A stretch of 64,000 nt of DNA from Oligoflexus sp. (GTDB taxonomy: Bacteria; Bdellovibrionota_B; Oligoflexia; Oligoflexales; Oligoflexaceae), in the NCBI GenBank assembly GCA_014377445.1, contig JACMPP010000016.1, positions 57,065-121,064 on the forward strand, read 5' to 3'. A program made the position numbers and the translations under genes. The notes below the pieces were generated by a model. It was given only the letters and a program-made list of their open reading frames with translations. It searched no databases and was not told the DNA's origin. The first letter of the stretch is position 1. Every line of letters starts with the position of its first letter. Below, piece by piece: positions 9,206-17,556 of this stretch.

Positions 9206-9592
9206 ATGGCATTACCAGAAGAATCTTCGGATGATCCAATTCTACAAAATCGCGCCAAGCGCTTTCTGTCGCACACCCTTGTGGAGCTTCGCCGATTCAA
9301 GCGATTGCCCTTCCTGTGCTACAGCGCAGTCGTGCTTGATATAAGCTCAGGTGGCTTCAAGCTTGAGTTCACCGGTGAAACCATGTCCACCCCGGGACGC
9401 CGCTACTGGCTTCACATCCCGCTGATCCCCCTGGGTATCCAAACGCCTTCGACATTCTCCTGCCTTTGCGAGTGCCGCTGGTTCGATAGCAAGCGTTTCC
9501 GCATGGGTGGAAGCTTTATCAATCTGAGCGCCCAGGACGAAAAGCTCATCGAACAGATCATGGCGAGCATCAAAACCCGCGGCCAGCTCTGA
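9206..9592 (+). CDS. PilZ-domain protein (putative c-di-GMP effector)
   Basis: The 128-residue protein is essentially one PilZ domain, which binds cyclic di-GMP and usually controls motility or surface polysaccharide. Visible landmarks are an arginine-rich stretch LRRFKRLP near residues 30-37 (the RxxxR region), LDISSGGFKLEF near 47-58 (the D/NxSxxG motif) and FRMGGSF near 98. The motif match is good but not perfect, so ligand binding is likely rather than certain. The ATG at 9206 is chosen because AGAGGA lies 8 nt upstream; a longer frame from a TTG at 9146 has no ribosome-binding site. It lies between unrelated genes; an HD-GYP phosphodiesterase lies 5 kb downstream. Confidence 0.8.
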   Translation: MALPEESSDDPILQNRAKRFLSHTLVELRRFKRLPFLCYSAVVLDISSGGFKLEFTGETMSTPGRRYWLHIPLIPLGIQTPSTFSCLCECRWFDSKRFRMGGSFINLSAQDEKLIEQIMASIKTRGQL

Positions 9593-9627
9593 CCCTTCGG
9601 TTCACATCTGCATACTTTGTTTAGAGA

Positions 9628-9666
9628 GCAAAGGTTTCATACCCAAGCTGGTATGAATGCCTTTGC
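9628..9666. promoter_or_regulatory. Two-step inverted repeat upstream of the fad operon
   Basis: GCAAAGG (9628-9634) pairs with CCTTTGC (9660-9666), and inside it CATACC (9638-9643) pairs with GGTATG (9650-9655). There is no T-run after it, so it is not a standard terminator. It is a candidate operator or leader hairpin for the thiolase gene 145 bp downstream. Confidence 0.4.
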
Positions 9667-9810
9667 CGCCTTGCATTCCGTTCACGCTCTCATCTGGGCG
9701 CCCCAGAGCCTTCTCAAGGCCGCAAGCCTGGGAAAATAGACCTTGTGTAAAACGCAAAAAATCACCAAATTGAGAGTCTTATAGGACCCAAGGACTATCG
9801 GGAGATATGT

Positions 9811-11133
9811 ATGTTGAACGTGTCCAAGTATCGAGCTCTCCTTCCCGAAGGCAACAGTAAGCCTGTCTTCATCGATGGTGTACGATCACCATTCGTAAAA
9901 TCATTCGGCGCTTTGGAAAAAGCGGACTGTCTGGAACTCTACAGCCGGGTCGTCGATGGACTCCTGCGCAAGCTCGAGATCGATCCCATGGAGATAGATG
10001 AAATCAGCGCCGGTGTCGTCGTCCCTCAGCCGAAAAACGGCAACGTTGCGCGGGACTCGGTTATCAACCTCGGTTTGCCGGCCCATATCCACGGATACAC
10101 CGTGAATCGTCAGTGCACGAGCAGCCTGCATACAATCGCGGACGTTGCCAAAGAAGTGAAATCTGGCCATCCTTTGATGGGACTCGCGGGTGGCGTTGAA
10201 GTCTTGAGTGATGTTCCCATCACTTACTCGAAAGAAGCGAGACAGTTCCTCCTCGCTTTGAATAAAGCCAAATCCCCAGCCGACAAGCTGGCGATCGTTG
10301 CCCATTTCGATGCGAAGGCATGGCTACCGCAGGCACCCGCCATTGCTGAACCTTTGACCGGTTTGAGCATGGGTGACAGTGCTGAGATCATGGCCAAACT
10401 CAATGGCATCACGCGCGAGGCTCAAGATAAATTTGCACTCGCATCCCATCAAAAGGCTGCCGCAGCTCAAAAGGCCGGCAAGTTCGACGAAGAGATCGTG
10501 AGCATCTGGGCGCCAGAGCGTTACGAAGCGATCGAAAAAGACAACCTCATCCGAGGCGATACCACACTCGAGAAACTCCTGAGCATCCGCCCAGCCTTTG
10601 ATAAAGCCTACGGTACCATTACAGCCGGGAATGCCTCGGCTCTTACAGATGGTGCCGCTGTCGCTCTGATCACGGATGAAAAAAGAGCGCGCTCTCTGGG
10701 CCTCAAGCCAAAAAGCCGTATCGTGGACAGCTTCTTCGTTGGAGTCGATCCGATGGAGCAGCTTCTGATCGGACCTGCTGTCGTGATTCCATACCTGCTC
10801 AAACGCAATGGTCTGACGCTTGAGAACATTGACCTCTTTGAAATTCACGAAGCTTTTGCAGCACAGGTTTTGAGCTGTGTGAAGTCGATGGAATCCAAAG
10901 ATTTCTGCCAACGTTACTTTGGTGATGCCAAAGCATTCGGCACAATTCCCGAAGAAAAGCTCAATGTTAACGGCGGAGCACTGGCGATCGGTCACCCCTT
11001 CGGTGCGACCGGAGCACGCCTCGTGACGACGCTTTCGAACGAGCTGATTCGCAGTAATAAGAATCTGGGGCTTATCGCTATATGTGCGGCTGGTGGAATG
11101 GCAGGCGCTATGCTTATCGAACGCATAGCCTAA
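9811..11133 (+). CDS. fadI: Acetyl-CoA acyltransferase (FadI-type thiolase)
   Basis: Catalyses the thiolytic last step of fatty-acid beta-oxidation: 3-ketoacyl-CoA + CoA to acetyl-CoA and a shortened acyl-CoA. At 440 residues it matches the FadI/trifunctional beta-subunit type (about 436). The nucleophile is Cys102 in RQCTSS; the catalytic His is in NGGALAIGHPFGATGAR near residue 390; the second Cys is in ICAAGGMAGA near the C-terminus. The start ATG at 9811 follows GGGAGA. It is separated by only 13 bp from the hydratase/dehydrogenase gene, forming the classic two-subunit beta-oxidation complex. Confidence 0.95.
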   Translation: MLNVSKYRALLPEGNSKPVFIDGVRSPFVKSFGALEKADCLELYSRVVDGLLRKLEIDPMEIDEISAGVVVPQPKNGNVARDSVINLGLPAHIHGYTVNRQCTSSLHTIADVAKEVKSGHPLMGLAGGVEVLSDVPITYSKEARQFLLALNKAKSPADKLAIVAHFDAKAWLPQAPAIAEPLTGLSMGDSAEIMAKLNGITREAQDKFALASHQKAAAAQKAGKFDEEIVSIWAPERYEAIEKDNLIRGDTTLEKLLSIRPAFDKAYGTITAGNASALTDGAAVALITDEKRARSLGLKPKSRIVDSFFVGVDPMEQLLIGPAVVIPYLLKRNGLTLENIDLFEIHEAFAAQVLSCVKSMESKDFCQRYFGDAKAFGTIPEEKLNVNGGALAIGHPFGATGARLVTTLSNELIRSNKNLGLIAICAAGGMAGAMLIERIA

Positions 11134-11146
11134 AAGGAGACAGATC

Positions 11147-13300
11147 GTGACTCAATATTTTAAAGTCGAACGAACGAGCGATAATATTCAGATTCTCCGT
11201 ATGGGAGCGCCCGACAAGCCGGTTACGGTTCTTGGCGAACCTCTGCTACGCGAACTCAACGATATTCTCGATGATCTTAAAGACAGCAAAGACGTCAAAG
11301 GCCTCGTGATTATCAGCGCGAAAAAGGACTTTGCTCTGGGCGCGGACATCAACGAATTTGCCCATTTCAAATCTCTCGAAGAAGCTCGTGCCGGCTCGCA
11401 GCAGATGCAAGGCATCTTCGGCAAACTCGATGCCCTGCCTTTCACCACAGTCGCAGCCATCGATGGCCAGGCACTGGGCGGTGGACTTGAGCTGGCTCTG
11501 GCCTGTGATATTCGTGTGATCTCTGAAAATGCAACACTCGCTCTTCCGGAAATTCAATTGGGATTGCTCCCTGGAGCCGGGGGAACGCAGCGTCTCCCAA
11601 GACTTATCGGTTTGGCTAGTGGATTGGATATGATCCTAACCGGCAAGCGCATCACTGGCAAACGCGCCGTGAAAATGGGCCTCGCTGATGCGGCCGTGCA
11701 TCCCAAAATCCTTGAAGACGTCGCTTTGGATTTCGTTCGCAAAGGCAAAAAACCGGCGAAGAAAGCTGCTTTCAGCACTAAGACGATCGGCAAGAATCTC
11801 ATGCATTTTGCTACCGAAGCCAACCCTTTCGGTCGCGCCATTGTTGAGAAAAAAGCCCGCGAAGAAATCGACAAAAACACCAAAGGCTTCTACCCCGCGG
11901 CCTACAAGGCTCTGGAAGCGGTCTTTGCGGCCTTCGATCGCAAGATGGAAAAAGGCCTCGAGCTCGAATCCAAACTCTTTGCCGAACTCGCTTTCACACG
12001 CGAGAGCAAAAGCTTGATTCACCTTTTCCACGCAACCACGGCTGCGAAACGCAATCCCTATGCCGAAGCCGGCAAAAAGAAGTTTGCGGACGCAACACCC
12101 GACACAGTCGGCGTCATCGGTTCAGGCTTCATGGGGGCTGGTATCGCCACCGTCCTTGCCGACAAAAATGTTCGCGTAATGCTCTCGGATCCCAACAAGG
12201 ACTCGACCAAACGCGCGATGGCCGGAGCCTACAAATACTTCATGAAAAAAGTTAAAAAAGGCCGTCTGAAGCCTTTCGAACTGTCCGTGAAGATGGCGCA
12301 TATGTCCCCAGGCCAAAACCTTCAGGGCTTCAAAGTCGCTGATATTGTGATCGAAGCTGTATTTGAAGATCTCGGTCTCAAGCAGGAGATTCTCGCTCAG
12401 GCAGAATCCAAAGCTCACGAAAATCAGGTTTTTGCCTCCAATACCTCCGCTCTTCCCATCGGCCGCATCGCTGCGAAAGCGAAGCATCCGGAGCGAGTCC
12501 TGGGTATGCACTTTTTCTCTCCAGTCGAAAAGATGCCTTTGCTAGAAATCGTTGTAACCGACAAAACCGCTGACTGGGCTGCCGATCGAGCCTTCCGAGT
12601 CGGACTCAAGATGGGCAAGCAAATCATCGTTGTCAAAGACAGCCCGGGCTTTTATACGACGCGCGCCCTTGCTTTCTTCCTCGCTGAAGCCTCACTTCTC
12701 CTTGAAGAAGGCTCCAACATCGAAGAGATCGATACTGCTTTGACCGATTTTGGTTTCCCTGTCGGCCCTATCACCTTGATGGATGAAGTCGGTATCGACG
12801 TTGGTATTCACGTTCTTGATGAGATGAATACATCTTTTCCTGAGCGCGTGAAACTCCCGAACGGCCTTGGCGTCATTCAGCAGTCGGGACGCCTTGGCCG
12901 TAAAAACGGCAAGGGCTTCTTTACGTATGAACAAGGCAAAAAAGTTGGTCCGGATGAATCAATTTATGAACTTATGGGCGATGATAAGCGAACCTACAAA
13001 TTCGTTCCGGCTGAAGACATTCAGGATCGCTGTGTCTTCATCTTCATCAACGAAACCATTCGCTGTTTGGAAGAAGGCGTCCTGAACCATGCCTACGATG
13101 GTGACATCGGAGCGGTCTTTGGCCTTGGATTTCCGCCTTTCCTCGGCGGTCCATTGAAATATGTGGATCATTTGGGATCAAAGAATGTCTTGAACAAGAT
13201 GAAAAGCTTGGAAGAGAAATTCGGCCCGCGCTTTACGCCAGCCAAGACGCTGCGTGATCTCGCGGAAAAAGACGGCAAGTTCTTCCCTGAAGAACCCTAA
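11147..13300 (+). CDS. fadJ: Fatty-acid oxidation alpha subunit: enoyl-CoA hydratase / 3-hydroxyacyl-CoA dehydrogenase
   Basis: The 717-residue bifunctional alpha subunit of the beta-oxidation complex hydrates trans-2-enoyl-CoA and oxidises L-3-hydroxyacyl-CoA with NAD+. The N-terminal crotonase domain (about 1-190) shows the oxyanion-hole region GQALGGGLELALAC and PEIQLGLLPGAGGTQRLP with the catalytic Glu. The NAD-binding Rossmann motif GSGFMG is near residue 325, and the dehydrogenase signature HFFSPVEKMPLLEIV is near 455. The C-terminal 3HCDH domains follow. It starts with GTG at 11147 preceded by AGGAGA. It is the second gene of the fadIJ operon and is followed by a strong terminator. Confidence 0.95.
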   Translation: MTQYFKVERTSDNIQILRMGAPDKPVTVLGEPLLRELNDILDDLKDSKDVKGLVIISAKKDFALGADINEFAHFKSLEEARAGSQQMQGIFGKLDALPFTTVAAIDGQALGGGLELALACDIRVISENATLALPEIQLGLLPGAGGTQRLPRLIGLASGLDMILTGKRITGKRAVKMGLADAAVHPKILEDVALDFVRKGKKPAKKAAFSTKTIGKNLMHFATEANPFGRAIVEKKAREEIDKNTKGFYPAAYKALEAVFAAFDRKMEKGLELESKLFAELAFTRESKSLIHLFHATTAAKRNPYAEAGKKKFADATPDTVGVIGSGFMGAGIATVLADKNVRVMLSDPNKDSTKRAMAGAYKYFMKKVKKGRLKPFELSVKMAHMSPGQNLQGFKVADIVIEAVFEDLGLKQEILAQAESKAHENQVFASNTSALPIGRIAAKAKHPERVLGMHFFSPVEKMPLLEIVVTDKTADWAADRAFRVGLKMGKQIIVVKDSPGFYTTRALAFFLAEASLLLEEGSNIEEIDTALTDFGFPVGPITLMDEVGIDVGIHVLDEMNTSFPERVKLPNGLGVIQQSGRLGRKNGKGFFTYEQGKKVGPDESIYELMGDDKRTYKFVPAEDIQDRCVFIFINETIRCLEEGVLNHAYDGDIGAVFGLGFPPFLGGPLKYVDHLGSKNVLNKMKSLEEKFGPRFTPAKTLRDLAEKDGKFFPEEP

Positions 13301-13316
13301 TCGTCTGTCACAGACT

Positions 13317-13895
13317 CTAATAAAGGGGCTCCAATGCCCCTTTTTTTACGCCTATTCCGAGCTTGGAATAGAGAGCGTAGGACAAAGCTCCGATCGCCCC
13401 ACCGATCAAAAACGCCCCTAGCACATCGCTCGGGTAATGCATTCCCAGATAGACCCGCGATAGACCAACCATGAACATGCAGCTCATGGCCATAAAACCA
13501 GCGCGAGGCCCCTTCCAGAGAAGCCAAAAGATAGCAAAAGCCGCTCCGTTTGCCGCATGATTGGAAGGAAAGCTCAGGCTTCCAGCACAACCATCGACTA
13601 TCCGCACGAGCCCCTCGACCTTGCACGGCCTGATCCGGCCAATCCATGGCTTGATAATCTGAGCCGCAAAAGCATCACTGACGCCAACTGTTGCACCCAG
13701 CCAAAGTAAGGTCCGGAAATTTAGCCACTGCCTACTGTAGGCAGTTCGGGCTAGAAAAAAACCAGTCAAAGCGAACCAGAGAGCCTCGGAAGACCATATT
13801 TTGAAGAGGACATCGTTCAATGGGCGCGCCAGCGTACTGTTCACAATATGAAGAATGTTCATATCAAAGGCATGTAATAAATCGATTAAGTTCAT
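13317..13895 (-). CDS. PAP2-family membrane phosphatase
   Basis: A 192-residue integral membrane phosphatase of the PAP2 type, acting on lipid phosphates such as undecaprenyl diphosphate or phosphatidic acid. All three catalytic motifs are present: KPWIGRIRP (motif 1, near residue 82), PSNHAANG (motif 2, near 110) and SRVYLGMHYPSD (motif 3, near 144-155), including both histidines. Five to six hydrophobic helices surround them. Membrane helices are at about 35-50, 63-80, 115-130, 133-147 and 160-180. A palindrome 23 bp upstream of the ATG may be an operator. Given the wall-synthesis genes elsewhere, undecaprenyl-pyrophosphate recycling is a plausible but unproven role. The final codons overlap the fadIJ terminator. 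Confidence 0.9.
   Translation of the reverse strand: MNLIDLLHAFDMNILHIVNSTLARPLNDVLFKIWSSEALWFALTGFFLARTAYSRQWLNFRTLLWLGATVGVSDAFAAQIIKPWIGRIRPCKVEGLVRIVDGCAGSLSFPSNHAANGAAFAIFWLLWKGPRAGFMAMSCMFMVGLSRVYLGMHYPSDVLGAFLIGGAIGALSYALYSKLGIGVKKGALEPLY
13322..13347 (+). terminator. Intrinsic terminator of the fadIJ operon
   Basis: AAAGGGGC (13322-13329) pairs with GCCCCTTT (13336-13343) around a short loop and runs into seven T. It lies inside the last codons of the convergent PAP2 gene, which therefore carries the terminator as coding sequence. Confidence 0.85.
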
Positions 13896-13917
13896 TTTAT
13901 TCCTGAATATTCGAACA

Positions 13918-13934
13918 CTTAACTGGTAGTTAAG
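13918..13934. promoter_or_regulatory. Palindrome CTTAACT-GGT-AGTTAAG upstream of PAP2 gene
   Basis: A perfect 7-bp inverted repeat with a 3-bp centre, 23 bp upstream of the PAP2 start codon on the minus strand. The position fits a dimeric repressor site; the regulator is unknown. Confidence 0.4.
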
Positions 13935-14076
13935 AAATTGATCGGTAAAGCGAAAATAAATTGACCAGCCAGCCAGGCAGGTGATACAACCGCTTCATAA
14001 TTAAAGAACATATCACTGAATGTGCCTGGCGGAAAAACGGGAAAGAACCTCGGGGGGGGGGATGGCTGCGGGCAGG

Positions 14077-14499
14077 TTACCAGTTCAGGTCCTTAAGGAT
14101 CTGCTCGGATTCCTGCAGCTTTTTCTTATAATCCTGCTTAACCGGCTCGTCGGCATGCCTGATATCTTTGCGCTCTTTCTCAAAAGTGACGCGAGGCACC
14201 GCGTAGCGTCCGCCTACTGCAACCTTTTCAAACTTAATTTTAGAAGTCTTCGAGACCACACGGGCTGGCTCCTGCCAGGCTTTTGCATGCGTATCGACCC
14301 TAGCTCCCAAAGGAATGGGGTCCTTCATCACTCCGGCATCGAGTTCGGAAGCTGGTGACTCTATTCCCTCAATCTGGGCGGGGCGCTCCGGACGTTTGAC
14401 ATCCAGAAGATATTTTCTCTTGCCCAATGGGGGCAGGGGTTTGGCGGATACAGTTTCAAAAGTGAGCAGTATATAGGCTAAACAAATGAACAATCTCAT
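14077..14499 (-). CDS. Small exported protein of unknown function
   Basis: A 140-residue protein beginning MRLFICLAYILL with a cleavable signal peptide (likely cut after VSA near residue 19). The ATG at 14499 is chosen because GGAGG lies 5 nt upstream; the longer frame to 14565 lacks a ribosome-binding site and would bury the signal. The mature part is basic and proline-rich at first (about 20-60), then charged, ending in a helical Lys/Glu-rich tail with Trp as the last residue. I recognise no family. It is divergent from the FHA-HD-GYP gene (112 bp between starts). A run of ten G (14052-14061) lies just after its stop. Confidence 0.7.
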   Translation of the reverse strand: MRLFICLAYILLTFETVSAKPLPPLGKRKYLLDVKRPERPAQIEGIESPASELDAGVMKDPIPLGARVDTHAKAWQEPARVVSKTSKIKFEKVAVGGRYAVPRVTFEKERKDIRHADEPVKQDYKKKLQESEQILKDLNW

Positions 14500-14610
14500 A
14501 AAACCTCCGGGCAGAGCCTCTATTCTTACGTGTCGGCAGAATCTGACTAAACTTAAGACACTCAATAGTATTTTCCTTTTGCCGATACAAAGATGCGGTA
14601 AATCTTTCTA

Positions 14611-16173
14611 ATGAAAGCACTTATGAGCTCTGCCTTTCTCATCATTGAACGCGGTCACAATGCGGGTATACGCATTGAGCTCAAAGAATTTCCTGCGTCC
14701 ATCGGCAGAGATCCCACCAACACCATCGTTATTCGCGATTCAGAATCCTCGCGTCATCACATTCGCATCAAACGCCGGGGCCGACTCTTCATTCTAGAAG
14801 ACCTGGAATCCCGCAACGGCACCTATATCAATGGCGATCGCGTTATCAACTCGACCCTGAGCAATGGCGATAAGATTTTGGTCGGCTCGACCGAACTTAC
14901 CTTTGTCGCTCCCGATGCCGGCATCAACATCACGACCGATATCACACAGTTTGATATGCAGATGGATGAAGGCCTGAAAATGCCGATCGACGTCGACAAT
15001 CCGCATCGCCATCATTTCAAACGCGCCGTGCGCCTCGATCCCAGTGCCCTCGCCAACAACGTGATGAGCAATGGTCAGGCGATCAACGACATTTTTAATT
15101 ATCACAGCAATCTGATCGTGATTAAAGACCTGAAAGAAACTTGCCACACTCTTTTAAAGAGTCTTGGTAAAATAGTTCACAACGCATCGCGTTCGGCGAT
15201 TTTCATTTGGTCAAATCAACAAAGGCAGCTAGTGCCCTACGCAACCAAGAATTATTCCAAAGAAACGCCCGGCTTTCTCTTGAGCCGCAGTGCTTTTGAA
15301 GACGCCCTATCGCGCAAGCAAGGCATTCTGCTTTCTCCTGAAGTCAAAGCCACGCAGCAGGGCCGGAATCGCGTGATCCTCCCGGTCATGCACAGCGAAG
15401 ACATCATTGCTTTGGTACATATCGAGATCGATAGCCCCAAAGAAGACTTTGCCATGCACGAACTCGAATGCGCCCAGGCCCTTCTCCAGCGAACCTCGCC
15501 GTTGATCGAAGCGATGCTGCTCCGCAAAGAACTCGACGGCTGGCTCGATGGCGTCATCGAAACCGTATTAAGTGTAGTGGAAGCGAAGGATACCTACACC
15601 CGTGGCCACTCCGAACGTGTGGCAACTTATAGCATGGCCATCGCGGAAGAAATGCGCTTGCACGGCGATGTGAAGCGTCTTCTGATGATCAGCGCTCTTT
15701 GCCACGACGTGGGAAAGATCGGAATTCCGGACTCGATTCTGAAGAAGGCCTCGCTGCTATCCTCGGAAGAGTATGCGGAGATGAAGCTTCACCCCACCCT
15801 CGGCGCCAACATCATCAATCACCTTCCCAATGCGAAGAAGATCATATCGGGCGTCAAATACCATCATGAAAAATGGGACGGAACGGGTTATCCAGAAGGT
15901 CTCGCTGGCGAGGACATCCCTTTCTTTGGTCGGATCGTAGCTCTCGCTGATGTCTTTGATGCGATGGTATCCGGTCGCTCCTATTCAGGCTTTATGGATC
16001 AAGACGAAGCGGTCGAGCGCTTGAACGGCGAAGCTGAACTCTTCGATCCTGAGATTCTCAAGGCCTTCGTACGTGCTTGTGAAAAGGGCACTCTCTCGCC
16101 CAAGACCTCCACGCAAAATCAAGAACCCGATGAAGTTCTTGAGAATAATACCGAAATTACAAAAATCCGCTAA
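14611..16173 (+). CDS. FHA-GAF-HD-GYP protein, putative c-di-GMP phosphodiesterase
   Basis: A 520-residue cytoplasmic signalling protein with three domains. The N-terminal FHA domain (about 8-98) has GRDPTN, SSRHHI and SRNGTYING, the phosphothreonine-binding residues. A GAF-like sensor follows (about 150-300). The C-terminal HD-GYP domain (about 305-490) has HSERV, the HD pair in CHDVGKIG (near 365) and HHEKWDGTGYPEG (near 418), all intact, predicting hydrolysis of cyclic di-GMP. The FHA domain suggests recruitment to a Ser/Thr-phosphorylated partner. The next genes on the same strand form an ExbB/ExbD-like membrane machine whose last subunit may carry an FHA-like cytoplasmic domain, so a functional link is plausible. 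The ATG at 14611 has no strong ribosome-binding site; the ATG at 14623 is the alternative. Confidence 0.92.
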   Translation: MKALMSSAFLIIERGHNAGIRIELKEFPASIGRDPTNTIVIRDSESSRHHIRIKRRGRLFILEDLESRNGTYINGDRVINSTLSNGDKILVGSTELTFVAPDAGINITTDITQFDMQMDEGLKMPIDVDNPHRHHFKRAVRLDPSALANNVMSNGQAINDIFNYHSNLIVIKDLKETCHTLLKSLGKIVHNASRSAIFIWSNQQRQLVPYATKNYSKETPGFLLSRSAFEDALSRKQGILLSPEVKATQQGRNRVILPVMHSEDIIALVHIEIDSPKEDFAMHELECAQALLQRTSPLIEAMLLRKELDGWLDGVIETVLSVVEAKDTYTRGHSERVATYSMAIAEEMRLHGDVKRLLMISALCHDVGKIGIPDSILKKASLLSSEEYAEMKLHPTLGANIINHLPNAKKIISGVKYHHEKWDGTGYPEGLAGEDIPFFGRIVALADVFDAMVSGRSYSGFMDQDEAVERLNGEAELFDPEILKAFVRACEKGTLSPKTSTQNQEPDEVLENNTEITKIR

Positions 16174-16201
16174 TCCACTCCCAAACCATTCCTGCCCTCC
16201 C

Positions 16202-16231
16202 ATACCAAAGCTTCACCGCTCTTGGTATACT
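16202..16231 (+). promoter_or_regulatory. Inverted repeat over a -10-like TATACT
   Basis: ATACCAA (16202-16208) and TTGGTAT (16222-16228) form a 7-bp inverted repeat, and TATACT (16226-16231) overlaps its right arm about 38 bp before the ExbB-like start. No good -35 box is visible, which would suit an activator- or repressor-controlled promoter. Confidence 0.35.
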
Positions 16232-16268
16232 AAAATCAAACCTTTTGTTTTGCCGAAAGGATCTTGAT

Positions 16269-17069
16269 ATGTGGAGTCAGCTCGCGATTAGCCTCCAGAG
16301 TGGGAATACCTACCTGTACCTGATCCTGTTTCTGGGTTTTATTGGAACTGTTATCATCTTCGAACGGCTGATCATGCTGCAGGTTGTGTATTCGCTGGAT
16401 TTCAAGAAATTCTTGAATAATCTTCGTCGCTCGGTGCAAGCCGAAGACATCGAACGCGCCGTGAGTATCTGCAAAAACGCTTCCTACACATCACTCCCGG
16501 CCATCAGCCTCAAAGCCCTCGAAGCCAAAGAGCGTGATCCAGCCAGTGTACGCGGAGCCATCGAGGAGGAGAGCATCGATTTTCTGCCGAAAATCGAAGC
16601 CCGTATCGGCATTCTTCCGGCTCTGTCGACCCTTATTCTACTAATCGGTATCCTTGGAACGATCGATGGACTATGGGCTGCCTTCGATTCCATCGAAATC
16701 CTTGATACCGCCGAAAAGCAGGTTCGCCTCTCGAACGGCATTGCGAACTCGTTGAATCCCACGACCATGGGTCTATTGATGAGCATGATTTTTCTCACAG
16801 GCCATCAACTGCTGAGAGGTCTCGCCTTGAGACTGACGGAACGCGTCCATTACGGTGTTTCAGTTCTGATGAATTTGCTGGCTCCTGCAGAGATGTCGGG
16901 CTTTATGCCGGCGATGGCCATGTCAGGCTCAAGCCACGGTGGATCCGCTCCATCGGTTGCTCCCGAAGCCCGTCGCGAATCAAGTGCCGACAATAAAATT
17001 GAGGTTGAAGATGACAGCTTTGACGATTCTTCAGTCGAAGATATTAAGGACGAAGAAGAGATTATCTAG
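16269..17069 (+). CDS. MotA/TolQ/ExbB-family inner-membrane protein
   Basis: A 266-residue ExbB/TolQ-like protein. Helix 1 is at about 12-35, a long cytoplasmic helical section follows, and two further helices lie at about 115-137 and 170-195. The family's polar pore residues are present in helix 2-3: LLIGILGTIDGLWAAF and the NPTTMGLLMS stretch with conserved Thr. Such proteins form a pentamer around an ExbD/TolR dimer and use ion flow to move a periplasmic partner. The C-terminal 40 residues are Ser/Asp/Glu rich. The ATG at 16269 follows AAGGAT; the upstream GTG/TTG extension is unlikely. The last 59 nt overlap the next gene. Confidence 0.88.
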   Translation: MWSQLAISLQSGNTYLYLILFLGFIGTVIIFERLIMLQVVYSLDFKKFLNNLRRSVQAEDIERAVSICKNASYTSLPAISLKALEAKERDPASVRGAIEEESIDFLPKIEARIGILPALSTLILLIGILGTIDGLWAAFDSIEILDTAEKQVRLSNGIANSLNPTTMGLLMSMIFLTGHQLLRGLALRLTERVHYGVSVLMNLLAPAEMSGFMPAMAMSGSSHGGSAPSVAPEARRESSADNKIEVEDDSFDDSSVEDIKDEEEII

Positions 17070-17556
17070 CAACGTCTGGTATCTTCCTATCATAGTGCTC
17101 GCGCTGCTGTTGCTTATGACCTTCCTGTCGACAGCCCTGCGTGGAATATCGATGCCAGGATCCTTCGGGATCGTCGAGGCGGAGTTTCCTGTCGTGACTG
17201 ATGAGAAGACTGTCAATCCAGAGGAAACCTGGGCCCAACCTCGAGCCACGATCGACAACAACGCGGCGATTGTCATCCTCACGCGTGATCGCTTTTACTT
17301 TGGCCAGCTCTCATCCTTTGGCAAGGATCTGAGCGCGGTGCATAATAAGTTTCAGATTCCTCATATCGATGGAGCCCCCGACCTGCCACGACTCGTGCTC
17401 GACTTGAGCAAATGGCAAATTGAGGCAAAGGCCGGCCGTTCCCTTGTTTTCGTACCGACTGAAGATATTCCCATGCCTATCGTCATTCAGTGTTTTGCCG
17501 CGCTCAAGAAGTCCGGGCTGTTTGATCAGGTGATCTTAGGGGGTGGACTCTTATGA
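17011..17556 (+). CDS. ExbD/TolR-like protein without membrane aspartate
   Basis: A 181-residue protein with ExbD/TolR topology: a short basic cytoplasmic N-terminus, one helix (about 23-42), and a periplasmic domain. Identification rests on topology and on its place between an ExbB-like gene and a second ExbD-like gene; sequence similarity is weak. In ExbD, TolR and MotB a conserved Asp near the start of the helix carries protons. Here the helix reads WYLPIIVLALLLLMTF, with no Asp or Glu. The ATG at 17011 has GAGG 6 nt upstream, giving a 59-nt overlap with the ExbB-like gene. It overlaps the next gene by 4 nt (ATGA). Confidence 0.65.
   Translation: MTALTILQSKILRTKKRLSSNVWYLPIIVLALLLLMTFLSTALRGISMPGSFGIVEAEFPVVTDEKTVNPEETWAQPRATIDNNAAIVILTRDRFYFGQLSSFGKDLSAVHNKFQIPHIDGAPDLPRLVLDLSKWQIEAKAGRSLVFVPTEDIPMPIVIQCFAALKKSGLFDQVILGGGLL

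Noticed and set aside
13297..13647. Alternative minus-strand frame beside the PAP2 gene
   Set aside because: It is the shifted frame of the PAP2 gene. The PAP2 frame holds all three catalytic motifs without interruption, so no frameshift is implied.
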